NCBI RefSeq assembly: GCF_014635305.1
Contig: NZ_BMCS01000003.1
Span: forward strand, 372,001-436,000
DNA from: Williamsia phyllosphaerae
Lineage (GTDB): Bacteria > Actinomycetota > Actinomycetes > Mycobacteriales > Mycobacteriaceae
Direction: 5' to 3'
Length of the DNA: 64,000 bases
A program made the position numbers and the translations under genes. Of the stretch, positions 8,907 to 15,947 are shown piece after piece. The notes beneath the pieces are model-generated. The model ran no database searches, was not told where the DNA came from, and saw only the letters and a program-made list of their open reading frames with translations. Position 1 is the first letter of the stretch; each line of letters starts with the position of its first letter.

Positions 8907-10481
8907 TCAGGAGGGGCAGGCGCCGGTGTCCGGCACGGTTCCGGTGTTCGCGTAGCGCCCGACGATGTCGGCCGCGCAGTCGGAATGTGCGGCGACCGAA
9001 TACCCCAGGCCGTCCCAGGTGACGGTGCTCGAGGTTCCCCTGGCCGCGAGGATGAGCGGCTCGACCGCGCCGACGCCGGTGGCGCCGTTGATCGTGTCGG
9101 TGCCGCCGTTGAGGACGAGCACGGCGACATCGAACCCGGCGGGTCGCGGCGCGGCCGGTCCGGCGGGCCAGCCGTTGCAGCGAAGAAGTGACAGGGCGGT
9201 GTCCGCCCCGGTCAGCGGGTACTGCTGTGTCCACGACGTCACCAGATCGCCGATCTCGTTCTGACCCACCGGTTGCGAGGTGTCGTTGCAGCGTGACAGG
9301 AGCTGGCCGTCGCTGCCGCGGATCGCCCGGGCGCGTGCGACCGCCGCGGTCAGCGGGGCCACGTCACCGGTGATGGCCGACTGCAGCAGGGTCGCGACGC
9401 GCGTCACGGTCGCGGCGCGGTCGGCGGTGGTCAGGGCCAGCTCGGTGGTGAGGGCACTGAGCACGTCGGCGTCCGACAGCGTCGCCAGGCGCCCCTGCGC
9501 GGCCTGGTCGATCAGGCCGTCGATGGCGCGGCGCGGGTCCGATCCCAGCGCGCAGCGCGCGGCGGCACAAAGGGTGGCGAACTGGGCCAGTGCTGCGTCG
9601 GTACCCGCGGCGAGTTGCTGCCCGCGTACCCGGGCCGAGGCCAGGTAGGGGGTGGGGGTGTCGAGGACGATGCGACCCACGCGATTGCGGTAGAGGCCGG
9701 AGTAGGCGAGCGCGACATCGGCCCCGGATCCGACGCCGAGCAACCCGATCCGATCGACCTTCCAGATGGTGCGGAGCCGTTCGATGTCGCTCGCGGCGTT
9801 CGCGGCGGTGAACGCCACCTGGTACGGACTGATCGTCTCCGAGCACCCGTCGGCGGCCTCGGCTGCGGTCGAGATCAGGCGCTGCTGGCGGGACGCGGTA
9901 CCGCCGGCGACATCACTGCTGTCGAATCCGTTGTCGAGCAGCGCGTTGCGCTCACGAACGGTGAGACAGTCCAGCGGCGAGCTCTCCCCGATCCCGCGGC
10001 GATCGACGGCGACGATCGGGTGGTCGGCGAGCAGCGAGCGACCGGGCGCGGACGCGAGCAGCATCGCGGTCAACGCCGACGGCACATCGGTGCCGGAGGT
10101 CAGCACCAGAGGCGCGGCCGTGGCGGGGGTCGCGGCGAGCCGCACACGGACGGCGGAGACGACGACCGCGTCGACGGTGGCCACGCCCGGGGTGATGCTC
10201 GACTGGTAGTCGGCGCAGTCGACCAGTACCCCCGCGGGTACCGCGGGCAGACCGAAACGCGCGGTGACCGGGCTCGCGCACGGTTTCCAGGCCAGGTCTG
10301 CGTTCGGTGCGGTCAGTTGCGGCGGCGGGGGAGGGCCCGCACTCGAGGCCGGTCCGTCGCCGTCGTTGCCGTTGTCGATGACCAGCGCCGGTCCGGTGTC
10401 CGGGCCGACGGCACATCCGGTGGCCAGCGCCGCGACCACCGACAGTGCGCACAGCAGTCGAACCGGCAAGACAGAGCGCAT
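8907..10481 (-). CDS. secreted alpha/beta-hydrolase-like lipoprotein (Rv2672-type), possibly inactive
   Basis: Exported protein: signal peptide with lipobox ending LATGC (Cys23), then an acidic, Pro-rich linker. The remainder resembles the TAP-like alpha/beta hydrolases: oxyanion-side segment DRRGIGESSPLDC, nucleophile elbow LLGVGSGADVAL and a C-terminal VLNGGTDTINGA strand. The elbow reads G-V-G-S-G, so the position that holds Ser in GxSxG is Gly, and the usual GHG His motif appears as GLGYSVAAHSDC. I infer a catalytically altered or inactive member, perhaps a binding protein. 524 residues. It is 51 bases upstream of aftC and 50 downstream of the ribD-like gene, in the same direction. Confidence 0.8.
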   Translation of the reverse strand: MRSVLPVRLLCALSVVAALATGCAVGPDTGPALVIDNGNDGDGPASSAGPPPPPQLTAPNADLAWKPCASPVTARFGLPAVPAGVLVDCADYQSSITPGVATVDAVVVSAVRVRLAATPATAAPLVLTSGTDVPSALTAMLLASAPGRSLLADHPIVAVDRRGIGESSPLDCLTVRERNALLDNGFDSSDVAGGTASRQQRLISTAAEAADGCSETISPYQVAFTAANAASDIERLRTIWKVDRIGLLGVGSGADVALAYSGLYRNRVGRIVLDTPTPYLASARVRGQQLAAGTDAALAQFATLCAAARCALGSDPRRAIDGLIDQAAQGRLATLSDADVLSALTTELALTTADRAATVTRVATLLQSAITGDVAPLTAAVARARAIRGSDGQLLSRCNDTSQPVGQNEIGDLVTSWTQQYPLTGADTALSLLRCNGWPAGPAAPRPAGFDVAVLVLNGGTDTINGATGVGAVEPLILAARGTSSTVTWDGLGYSVAAHSDCAADIVGRYANTGTVPDTGACPS

Positions 10482-10531
10482 GCCGCGAGCCTAGTGGCTC
10501 GGTCGCCGGTGCCGGCGGGGGCGCACGTGCA

Positions 10532-11254
10532 CTACGCGCGGACCCATTTCGTGAACAGGTAGCCCTCGTCGTCGGCGAGCACGTGGGCTCGGCGCATCTG
10601 TCGGGCCGGTGCACCGTCGGGACCGTGCGTGATGCGGCCGGCAGAGCCGCCGACGACGGCCGGCCCGATGGTGACGCAGAGCGAGTCGACCAGGTCGGCG
10701 GCGTACAGGTTCGCCAGGAGGCCCGGCCCGCCTTCGCACAGCACCCGGGTGCGGCCCCGGTCGGCGAGTGCGGACAGGACCAGGGGCAGTTCGACCTCGG
10801 TCTCGCCGCAGTCGACGAGCGTCGCACCGGCGTCGAGCAGGCGACGACGGTTCTCCTCGGGGGCCGACGCGCAGGTCATGATCACGGTCGTGGGTGCGGC
10901 CACGCTGCCCTGGGCCGGGTCGATGCTCAACGACCCCGACACCATGGCCAGCCGGGGTGCGGTGTCGGTGTCGGAATCACCGCCGATCGGTCCGTAGTCC
11001 TCGCCGATGACGGTGCCCGACCCCACCAACACCACATCGCACAGTTCGCGCAGCAGTTCGAAGATCTCGTGGTCACCGTCGCCGCCGAGCGCCCCCGAGA
11101 CCCCGCCGACCATGGCGGCACCGTCGAGGGAGGTCACCATGTTCGCGACGAGGTGGCACCGCCCGTCGAGGCCCGGGGCCGGCGGGTACGCATAGAGGTC
11201 GGTCAGCGTCGAGCGGTCGACTGTGAGCTGGGTCGCTTTATCCAAGAGGTACAC
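10532..11254 (-). CDS. RibD C-terminal / DHFR-like reductase domain protein
   Basis: Stand-alone pyrimidine-reductase domain (RibD_C, DHFR fold) of 240 residues, likely NADPH-dependent. Seen: VANMVTSLDGAAMVGG, the substrate-side motif of RibD_C proteins, VVLVGSGTVIGEDYGP, and a C-terminal LCEGGPGLLANLYAADL loop. It lacks the zinc deaminase domain of riboflavin RibD, so a role in riboflavin synthesis is unlikely unless a separate deaminase exists; homologues in mycobacteria (Rv2671, memory) have been linked to dihydrofolate reduction. The start is GTG at 11254. First gene of the leftward envelope operon, divergent from the ZapE-like gene with only 34 bases between them. Confidence 0.88.
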   Translation of the reverse strand: MYLLDKATQLTVDRSTLTDLYAYPPAPGLDGRCHLVANMVTSLDGAAMVGGVSGALGGDGDHEIFELLRELCDVVLVGSGTVIGEDYGPIGGDSDTDTAPRLAMVSGSLSIDPAQGSVAAPTTVIMTCASAPEENRRRLLDAGATLVDCGETEVELPLVLSALADRGRTRVLCEGGPGLLANLYAADLVDSLCVTIGPAVVGGSAGRITHGPDGAPARQMRRAHVLADDEGYLFTKWVRA

Positions 11255-11276
11255 GAGATCATTCTTACGGCCTGGC

Positions 11277-11282
11277 TACTGT
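11277..11282 (+). promoter_or_regulatory. -10 box of a probable leaderless promoter
   Basis: TACTGT matches TANNNT and lies six bases before the ATG at 11289, which puts the expected transcription start on the start codon. No Shine-Dalgarno sequence is present, which agrees with a leaderless mRNA, common in actinobacteria. Confidence 0.5.
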
Positions 11283-11288
11283 CGGGAC

Positions 11289-12302
11289 ATGACGGCACGG
11301 TTGAGCGATCGCACTCCCCAGGTGCCGCCCGAGGCGCTGGTCGACGAGATGGTCCCGCCATCGATGTTCGACGAGGTCAGCTTCGAGAGCTACATCCCCG
11401 ACCCGAACGAACCGAGCCAGGCCGCCGCGGTCGACGCCGGGCGCGAGTTCGTGACCAAGGCGCGCAAGGCGCGTGAGGGCAAACGCAGCATGCTCGGCAA
11501 GCGCAGCCCCAGCCAGGGCGTCGGCATCTACCTCGACGGCGGCTTCGGTGTGGGTAAGACCCACCTGCTGGCCTCGATCTACCACCTCATGCCCGAGCCG
11601 AAGGCGTTCGCGACGTTCGTCGAGGTGACACATGTCGTCGGGGCACTCGGGTTCACCGCGTCCGTCGAGCGGCTGTCGAAGCACAGCGTGATCTGTATCG
11701 ACGAGTTCGAGCTCGACGATCCCGGCGACACCATGCTGGTGTCGCGACTGCTGACCGAGCTCACCGCGCAGGGCGTGTCGATCGCGGCCACGTCGAACAC
11801 GCTGCCCGGGCAGCTCGGCGAGGGACGTTTCGCCGCGCAGGACTTCCTCCGCGAGATCCGCAAGCTCTCCGGTGTGTTCGACACGATCCGGGTCGACGGA
11901 CCCGACTACCGCCACCGCGACCTCCCGCCGGCACCCGACCCGGCCTCTGAGGAGGAGCTGCGCGCGTTGGCCGAGAAGACCGAGGGTGCGACGCTCGACG
12001 ATTTCGACGAGCTGTGTGCCCATCTCGCCAAGCTGCATCCGTCGAAGTACAAGGCACTCGTCGACGGGGTCACGCTGGTGTGTGTGTCCAACGTGCACCC
12101 GGCGTCGGATCAGACCGTCGCATTGCGGATGGTCGTCCTCGCCGACCGGCTCTACGACGCGGGCATCCCGCTGATGGTCTCCGGGTGCAAGCTCGACGAG
12201 ATCTTCACCGAGGAGATGCTGGCCGGCGGATACCGTAAGAAGTACCTGCGCGCCACGTCACGGTTGCTGGCGCTGTCCCGGTTCGCCGAGAAGGCCAATT
12301 AA
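11289..12302 (+). CDS. zapE: AFG1/ZapE-family ATPase
   Basis: AAA+ type P-loop ATPase of the AFG1/LACE1 family, which includes the FtsZ-binding division protein ZapE of proteobacteria; the actinobacterial role is not established, so the symbol is by family only. Seen: Walker A GGFGVGKTHLL near residues 85-95, Walker B VICIDEFELDD near 138-148, the arginine-rich FAAQDFLREIRKLSG segment, and LADRLYDAGIPLMVSG near the end. 337 residues. The ATG at 11289 is preferred because a leaderless promoter sits directly before it. It converges with the GNAT gene, overlapping its stop by four bases. Confidence 0.9.
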   Translation: MTARLSDRTPQVPPEALVDEMVPPSMFDEVSFESYIPDPNEPSQAAAVDAGREFVTKARKAREGKRSMLGKRSPSQGVGIYLDGGFGVGKTHLLASIYHLMPEPKAFATFVEVTHVVGALGFTASVERLSKHSVICIDEFELDDPGDTMLVSRLLTELTAQGVSIAATSNTLPGQLGEGRFAAQDFLREIRKLSGVFDTIRVDGPDYRHRDLPPAPDPASEEELRALAEKTEGATLDDFDELCAHLAKLHPSKYKALVDGVTLVCVSNVHPASDQTVALRMVVLADRLYDAGIPLMVSGCKLDEIFTEEMLAGGYRKKYLRATSRLLALSRFAEKAN

Positions 12303-12901
12303 TCCATCGGTCGAAGCATGACGAAGTCGCGCTGCTCGTCGCCGTTGAGCCAGAACGATTTGTGGCCCACCTGGGTGAACCCCATCTTGGAGTAGAACCG
12401 CTGGGCGCGCAGGTTCACGTTGCTGACGCCCAACCACGTTGCGACACTGCCGTGTTCGCGCGCCGATCTCAGGGACTCGGCCATCAACGCGTGCGACGCG
12501 CCGGTGCCGTGGGCCTGGGGCAGCACATACATCTTCGACACCTCCGAGACCGGACTCGCGGTCACCAGGGCGCACACCTCGGGGTCGGTGGGCTCTGCGT
12601 GCACGACGAGCGCATATCCGACCAGGACCCCGTCGATGCGTGCGGCGAGGACGTCGTGGTCCGGCGAGGCGAGGTACTCACGGAACCGTGCGGCGGTCAG
12701 GTGTCGGGCGATGTGTTCGGCCGTGTCGGCCTCGGTGGTGCCGGGCGGACACGCCAGCGGGAACGTGACCGCGGCGACCGCGGCGAAGTCGTCGGCGAGG
12801 TCGGCGTCGGTGTCGATGGTGACGATCAGGTCTGCGGGCACGGTCACTGATTTCAGCACATGTGTGCCGGCGATCGCCCAACGGTCGATCTCACATCGCA
12901 T
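12299..12901 (-). CDS. GNAT-family N-acetyltransferase
   Basis: Acetyl-CoA-dependent acyltransferase of unknown substrate. Seen: beta4 strand VSEVSKMYVLPQAHG followed by the pyrophosphate-binding GTGASHALMAE loop, then WLGVSNVNLRAQRFYSKMGF, the usual C-terminal signature. Up to 200 residues if it starts at the ATG at 12901; homologues are often nearer 160-180, so an internal start such as the GTG giving VTVPADLIVTID (about 20 residues in) is possible. Its stop overlaps the stop of the convergent ZapE-like gene. Matches Rv2669 by position (memory). Its upstream region carries the inverted DnaA-box-like pair. Confidence 0.85.
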   Translation of the reverse strand: MRCEIDRWAIAGTHVLKSVTVPADLIVTIDTDADLADDFAAVAAVTFPLACPPGTTEADTAEHIARHLTAARFREYLASPDHDVLAARIDGVLVGYALVVHAEPTDPEVCALVTASPVSEVSKMYVLPQAHGTGASHALMAESLRSAREHGSVATWLGVSNVNLRAQRFYSKMGFTQVGHKSFWLNGDEQRDFVMLRPMD

Positions 12902-12922
12902 CCGGGGTGGATGTCAAACGCT

Positions 12923-12951
12923 CTGTCCACAGGAAAGCTGCCTGTGGACAA
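12923..12951. promoter_or_regulatory. inverted pair of DnaA-box-like sites
   Basis: CTGTCCACA at 12923-12931 and TGTGGACAA at 12943-12951 (TTGTCCACA on the minus strand) form a perfect 10-bp inverted repeat, TGTCCACAGG / CCTGTGGACA, with a 7-base spacer. The second site equals the DnaA box form used by high-GC actinobacteria; the first differs at its first base. It lies between the divergent GNAT gene and the gene at 12993. It may instead be the operator of an unknown repressor. Confidence 0.6.
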
Positions 12952-12992
12952 CATCTTTGGCCTATCGGCGCCATCGGAGCACAGTGCTCGGC

Positions 12993-13454
12993 ATGACATC
13001 ACAGCCCACACCCACGTCCGATCCCATCCCGAACATCGCCACGGCCTCGGAGGCCTTCCACTCCGGCGACGAACTGCGCGAGCGGTGGCGGGCCCTGATG
13101 GGGCCGCTGGGGTTCTCCGAGAGGCTGCTGTGGTTCGCGTTCGTCGACACGAGCGGACACATCCTGCCCGCGCTGAACCAGTTGCCACTCGACGGACCGC
13201 CCGAGCCCTACCTGGCCGATCTGCTGATGTATCGCCTGTCCGACGTGATCGACGGACGCGATGTGGTGAGTGTCGCGATGCTGATCACCCGACCCGGGGC
13301 CGACGCGATCACTCCGTGGGATCGCGGATGGGCCCGTCTGCTCACCACGGCCGCCGACCTCTCCGGGGTGAGGATCGAGCCGATCTTCCGGGCGAATTCC
13401 GTCGACCTCGTCGAGGTACGGGACAGCCGCTCCGCCGGCCGGTCGGTCGCCTGA
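12993..13454 (+). CDS. conserved hypothetical protein
   Basis: A soluble, acidic protein of 153 residues that I do not recognise by name. Visible features: a Pro/Thr-rich N-terminal 15 residues, RERWRALMGPLGFSERLLW, then a strand-like FAFVDTSGHILPAL, VVSVAMLITRPGADAITPWD and a WARLLTTAADLSGVRIEPI helix-strand unit. The last part recalls a group of small actinobacterial proteins of unknown function with an RPG(x)nDxxWAR pattern (memory, weak). No membrane segment or signal peptide. Start ATG at 12993 has no good Shine-Dalgarno. Transcription would begin in the region that carries the inverted DnaA-box pair. Confidence 0.75.
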   Translation: MTSQPTPTSDPIPNIATASEAFHSGDELRERWRALMGPLGFSERLLWFAFVDTSGHILPALNQLPLDGPPEPYLADLLMYRLSDVIDGRDVVSVAMLITRPGADAITPWDRGWARLLTTAADLSGVRIEPIFRANSVDLVEVRDSRSAGRSVA

Positions 13455-13472
13455 CACCGAGGTGGGGCCGCG

Positions 13473-14624
13473 TCAGTGATGATGCGGCATGGGGCCCCAG
13501 GCGGGCAGGGGATCGTCGTAGCCGCGCCAGGCGGCCTCACCCGCGGCGACCTCGTCGTCGGTCAGCAGCGCGGGATCGAGCAGGTCTGCGATCGCACCCG
13601 GTTCGAGATGGACGCCGATGAACACGATCTCCTGGCCGGGGGACTCGTCGGGGACGGCCGACCACAGGGCGGCGGGCTCGATGACCAGGTTCGGTCCCGC
13701 CTGCGACCAGATCGCGACCACGTCGGCGCGCGAGGCCACCCAGCAGAAGCCCTTGCTGCGCAGGACGCCCCGCAGCTCGCCGAGCGCCGCCGCGAGACGG
13801 GCGGGGTGGAACGGGCGGCCGGCCCGGTAGGTGATCGACGAGATGCCGTATTCCTCGGTCTCGGGTGTGTGGCCGCCCGCGAGTTCGGTTGCCCAGTCCG
13901 GATGGTCCGCGGCGAGGTCGGGGTCGTAGAGCCCCGTCTCGAGGACCCGGTCCAGCTCGACCACGCCGCTTCGGGCTCGGATGAGCTGCGCTCGCGGGTT
14001 CAGTCGCCGCAGGGTCGCCTCGACCGCGCCCACGACGGCATCGCCGACCAGATCGATCTTGTTCACGACGATGACGTCGGCGAACTCGACCTGATCGACG
14101 AGCAGGTCGGAGATCGTCCGTTCATCGCCGTCGGCGGCCTGCAGGGATCGGCGTTCCAGGGTGTCGCCGGCGGCGATCTCGCGCAGAATCGTCGATGCAT
14201 CGACCAGGGTCACCATCGTGTCGAGTCGGGCGATGTCGCCGAGGCGGGTGCCGTTCTCGAACTCCCAGTCGAAGGTGGCCGCGACGGGCATCGGCTCGGA
14301 GATCCCGGTGGACTCGATGATCAGCTGGTCGAACCGCCCCTGCGCGGCAAGGGCTCCCACCGACTCGACGAGATCTGAGCGCAGGGTGCAGCAGATGCAT
14401 CCGTTGGTCAGCTCGACGAGTTTCTCCTCGGTGCGGTCGAGGTGGCTTTTTCCGCGCGGACCGTCGATGAGCGCGGCGTCGATGTTGACCTCGCTCATGT
14501 CGTTGACGATGACGGCCACGCGGCGTCCCTCTCGGTTCGCCAGGACGTGGTTGAGCAGTGTCGTCTTCCCGGCGCCGAGGAAGCCGGACAGGACCGTGAC
14601 GGGAAGGAGAGGGGCTGTGGTCAT
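13473..14624 (-). CDS. CobW/COG0523 G3E GTPase, probable zinc chaperone
   Basis: P-loop GTPase of the COG0523 subfamily, which delivers metals, often zinc, to client enzymes under starvation. Seen: Walker A GFLGAGKTT at residues 14-22, metal-binding GCICC at 75-79 (CxCC), NKIDL guanine motif near 190, a CobW C-terminal domain and a tail ending MPHHH that can bind metal. The Zur-like palindrome directly before the ATG makes zinc control the best reading (inference), as for ZigA/YeiR-type proteins. The ATG at 14624 lies six bases from TATCAT, so the mRNA is probably leaderless. 383 residues. Confidence 0.9.
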   Translation of the reverse strand: MTTAPLLPVTVLSGFLGAGKTTLLNHVLANREGRRVAVIVNDMSEVNIDAALIDGPRGKSHLDRTEEKLVELTNGCICCTLRSDLVESVGALAAQGRFDQLIIESTGISEPMPVAATFDWEFENGTRLGDIARLDTMVTLVDASTILREIAAGDTLERRSLQAADGDERTISDLLVDQVEFADVIVVNKIDLVGDAVVGAVEATLRRLNPRAQLIRARSGVVELDRVLETGLYDPDLAADHPDWATELAGGHTPETEEYGISSITYRAGRPFHPARLAAALGELRGVLRSKGFCWVASRADVVAIWSQAGPNLVIEPAALWSAVPDESPGQEIVFIGVHLEPGAIADLLDPALLTDDEVAAGEAAWRGYDDPLPAWGPMPHHH

Positions 14625-14630
14625 CGCTAG

Positions 14631-14647
14631 ATGATAACCATTGTCAT
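14631..14647 (-). promoter_or_regulatory. Zur-box-like palindrome overlapping the -10 of the COG0523 gene
   Basis: ATGATAACCATTGTCAT is an imperfect palindrome (ATGA-AA-N-TT-TCAT pattern) close to the AT-rich Zur/FurB operators of actinobacteria. On the minus strand it contains TATCAT, a TANNNT -10 box six bases before the ATG. A repressor bound here would block the polymerase directly. It is conspicuously AT-rich against its GC-rich surroundings. Confidence 0.7.
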
Positions 14648-14673
14648 TAAGCAGGGTGCCGCGCCCTGGCGGA

Positions 14674-15183
14674 TCAGCGCGACGTGTCGAACCGGGTCTC
14701 GACCAACCGACGCTGGACGCCGGTCTCCAGGCACCGTCGGTGGCTTTTGCGCGTACCCGACCGCAGTTCGTCGATGCGGTCCAGGGTGCTCTGCAGATCG
14801 AGCCCCTGTGTCCCGAGCCAACACGCGACGACGGTGCTCGTCCGCCCCACGCCTCCCCAGCAGTGCACGTAGACCCGTCCGCCGCGGTCGATCTCGTCGC
14901 CGATGTGCGCCAGGATCGCGTCGTAACCGGCATTGTCGATCACCCCAAGATCCGGGATGGGGAACGACGTGTGGGCGATGCTGTCGGGCAGGTGCTCGGC
15001 GTAGGGGAGCAGGGGGTCGTCCGGTGTCGTCAGGTCGACGATCGCGGTGATCCCCGCATCGGAGAGCAGATCGATCTTGGCGCGTGCGGCGTCGGATCTC
15101 GTGTCGCCGGGGTATTCACCGGCGAGCAGATTCGGTGAGACCCACCATGCGTGCAGTGTGCGGTCGTGCGGCCATCTGTCCAC
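14674..15183 (-). CDS. protein-tyrosine/dual-specificity phosphatase family protein
   Basis: Cysteine-dependent phosphatase of 169 residues. Seen: signature VHCWGGVGRTSTVVACW with nucleophile Cys110 and Arg116 (CX5R), a general-acid candidate in the DLTTPDDPLLPYAEHLP region, and the N-terminal WWVSPNLLAGEYPGD typical of bacterial members of this family. The start is uncertain: the frame is open through the upstream tRNA genes, which cannot be coding, so I use the GTG at 15183, downstream of the tRNA terminator. No signal peptide. It precedes the COG0523 gene by 49 bases in the same direction, but the latter has its own promoter. Confidence 0.82.
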   Translation of the reverse strand: MDRWPHDRTLHAWWVSPNLLAGEYPGDTRSDAARAKIDLLSDAGITAIVDLTTPDDPLLPYAEHLPDSIAHTSFPIPDLGVIDNAGYDAILAHIGDEIDRGGRVYVHCWGGVGRTSTVVACWLGTQGLDLQSTLDRIDELRSGTRKSHRRCLETGVQRRLVETRFDTSR

Positions 15184-15211
15184 ACCGACGATGATCGGCC
15201 CACCGACCAGG

Positions 15212-15243
15212 GAAAACAAGAAAGGCACCCGAGTCGGGTGCCT
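15212..15243 (-). terminator. rho-independent terminator of the leftward tRNA cluster
   Basis: AGGCACCCGA at 15223-15232 and its exact complement up to 15243 form a strong stem; on the minus strand it is followed by a U-rich run (TTTCTTGTTTTC). It lies 15 bases after the tRNA-Val 3' end. Confidence 0.9.
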
Positions 15244-15257
15244 GACCTGTTGAAACC

Positions 15258-15332
15258 TGGTGCGCGATACTGGGATTGAACCAGTGACCTCTTCCGTGTC
15301 AGGGAAGCGCTCTCCCACTGAGCTAATCGCGC
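15258..15332 (-). tRNA. tRNA-Val (anticodon GAC)
   Basis: Full cloverleaf on the minus strand: acceptor arms GCGCGAT and ATCGCGC pair completely, discriminator A, encoded CCA at 15258-15260, anticodon stem CTTCC/GGAAG around the loop CTGACAC, and T-arm GGTTCAATCCC. Third gene of the leftward Gly-Cys-Val cluster. Confidence 0.95.
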
Positions 15333-15357
15333 GGGTATGTAGTTGGAAAACAGTTCG

Positions 15358-15431
15358 TGGAGGCGGCGACGGGAATCGAACCCGTGTGCACGGCTTTGCA
15401 GGCCGTTGCCTCACCACTCGGCCACACCGCC
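15358..15431 (-). tRNA. tRNA-Cys (anticodon GCA)
   Basis: Minus-strand cloverleaf: acceptor GGCGGTG pairs with CGCCGCC (one G-U), discriminator U, encoded CCA at 15358-15360, anticodon stem ACGGC/GCCGT with loop CTGCAAA, T-arm GGGTTCGATTCCC. Confidence 0.95.
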
Positions 15432-15449
15432 ACGGTGACATCTTCTCCG

Positions 15450-15522
15450 AGCGGACGACGGGATTCGAACCCGCGACCCCAACCTTGGCAAGGTTGTGCG
15501 CTACCAGCTGCGCCACGTCCGC
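15450..15522 (-). tRNA. tRNA-Gly (anticodon GCC)
   Basis: Minus-strand cloverleaf: acceptor GCGGACG pairs with CGTCCGC, discriminator U, anticodon stem CAACC/GGTTG with loop TTGCCAA, T-arm GGGTTCGAATCCC. CCA is not encoded (CGG follows). First gene of the leftward cluster. Confidence 0.95.
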
Positions 15523-15566
15523 GTGCTCCGCGCTGCCGTAAACGGCTTCGCGGTGCGATGTGGAAC

Positions 15567-15594
15567 ATTATCCGAATCGATGGCTACCCAACAA
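15567..15594 (-). promoter_or_regulatory. promoter of the leftward tRNA-Gly-Cys-Val cluster
   Basis: On the minus strand TTGTTG (15589-15594), a 16-base spacer and GATAAT (15567-15572), about 45 bases before tRNA-Gly. The -10 and following bases (GATAATGTTC) are identical to those of the rightward tRNA-Val promoter. Confidence 0.75.
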
Positions 15595-15687
15595 ATCCGC
15601 AGGTCACAAGCGAAGCTGAGGTGAAAGTCCGGTGAATCCGTCGTCGCGGGTCGAGGACGTCGCCCTCGCGCTCGCCCCGGAGGCGAT

Positions 15688-15716
15688 TTGGGGCGTGGGT
15701 GCACTCGCGTGATAAT
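15688..15716 (+). promoter_or_regulatory. promoter of tRNA-Val(CAC)
   Basis: TTGGGG (15688-15693), a 17-base spacer and GATAAT (15711-15716), 38 bases before the tRNA. GATAATGTTC is shared with the divergent tRNA promoter. Confidence 0.7.
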
Positions 15717-15754
15717 GTTCGGCGGTCGTCGGCGCGTTGGTATTTCGCCGCAAC

Positions 15755-15826
15755 GGTCCCGTGGCTCAGTGGAAGAGCGTCCCGTTCACACCGGGAAGGT
15801 CGCTGGTTCGATCCCAGCCGGGACCA
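15755..15826 (+). tRNA. tRNA-Val (anticodon CAC)
   Basis: Plus-strand cloverleaf: acceptor GGTCCCG pairs with CGGGACC, discriminator A, anticodon stem TCCCG/CGGGA with loop TTCACAC, T-arm GGTTCGATCCC. CCA is not encoded in full. With the GAC isoacceptor 400 bases away it covers GTG and GTC/GTT codons. Confidence 0.94.
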
Positions 15827-15883
15827 CCGCCTCGCACCGCGAGTTCCATCTTCCGAACGATTCCTGCCGGTGACCGCTGACCG

Positions 15884-15918
15884 TAGGGTTGAACTCGACA
15901 TATCCGCCGCACGTGCGG
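15884..15918 (+). promoter_or_regulatory. possible -10 box and 12-bp palindrome before the PGPGW gene
   Basis: TAGGGT at 15884-15889 fits a -10 box. CCGCACGTGCGG at 15907-15918 is a perfect palindrome that would lie in the 5' leader of the next gene; it could be an operator or a short hairpin. Confidence 0.35.
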
Positions 15919-15947
15919 ATCGGCACCGAGTGAGGACCACGCCTGCG

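Noticed and set aside
12902..12992. Replication origin
   Set aside because: Only two DnaA-box-like sites, no AT-rich unwinding stretch and no dnaA/dnaN/rpmH context.
13594..13620. Frameshift or truncation in the COG0523 gene
   Set aside because: The frame is continuous from 14624 to 13473 with all motifs present and a normal length.
14674..15516. Long leftward reading frame of 280 codons through the tRNA cluster
   Set aside because: Its 5' half is the translation of tRNA-Gly, tRNA-Cys and tRNA-Val plus the terminator; only the part from 15183 encodes the phosphatase.
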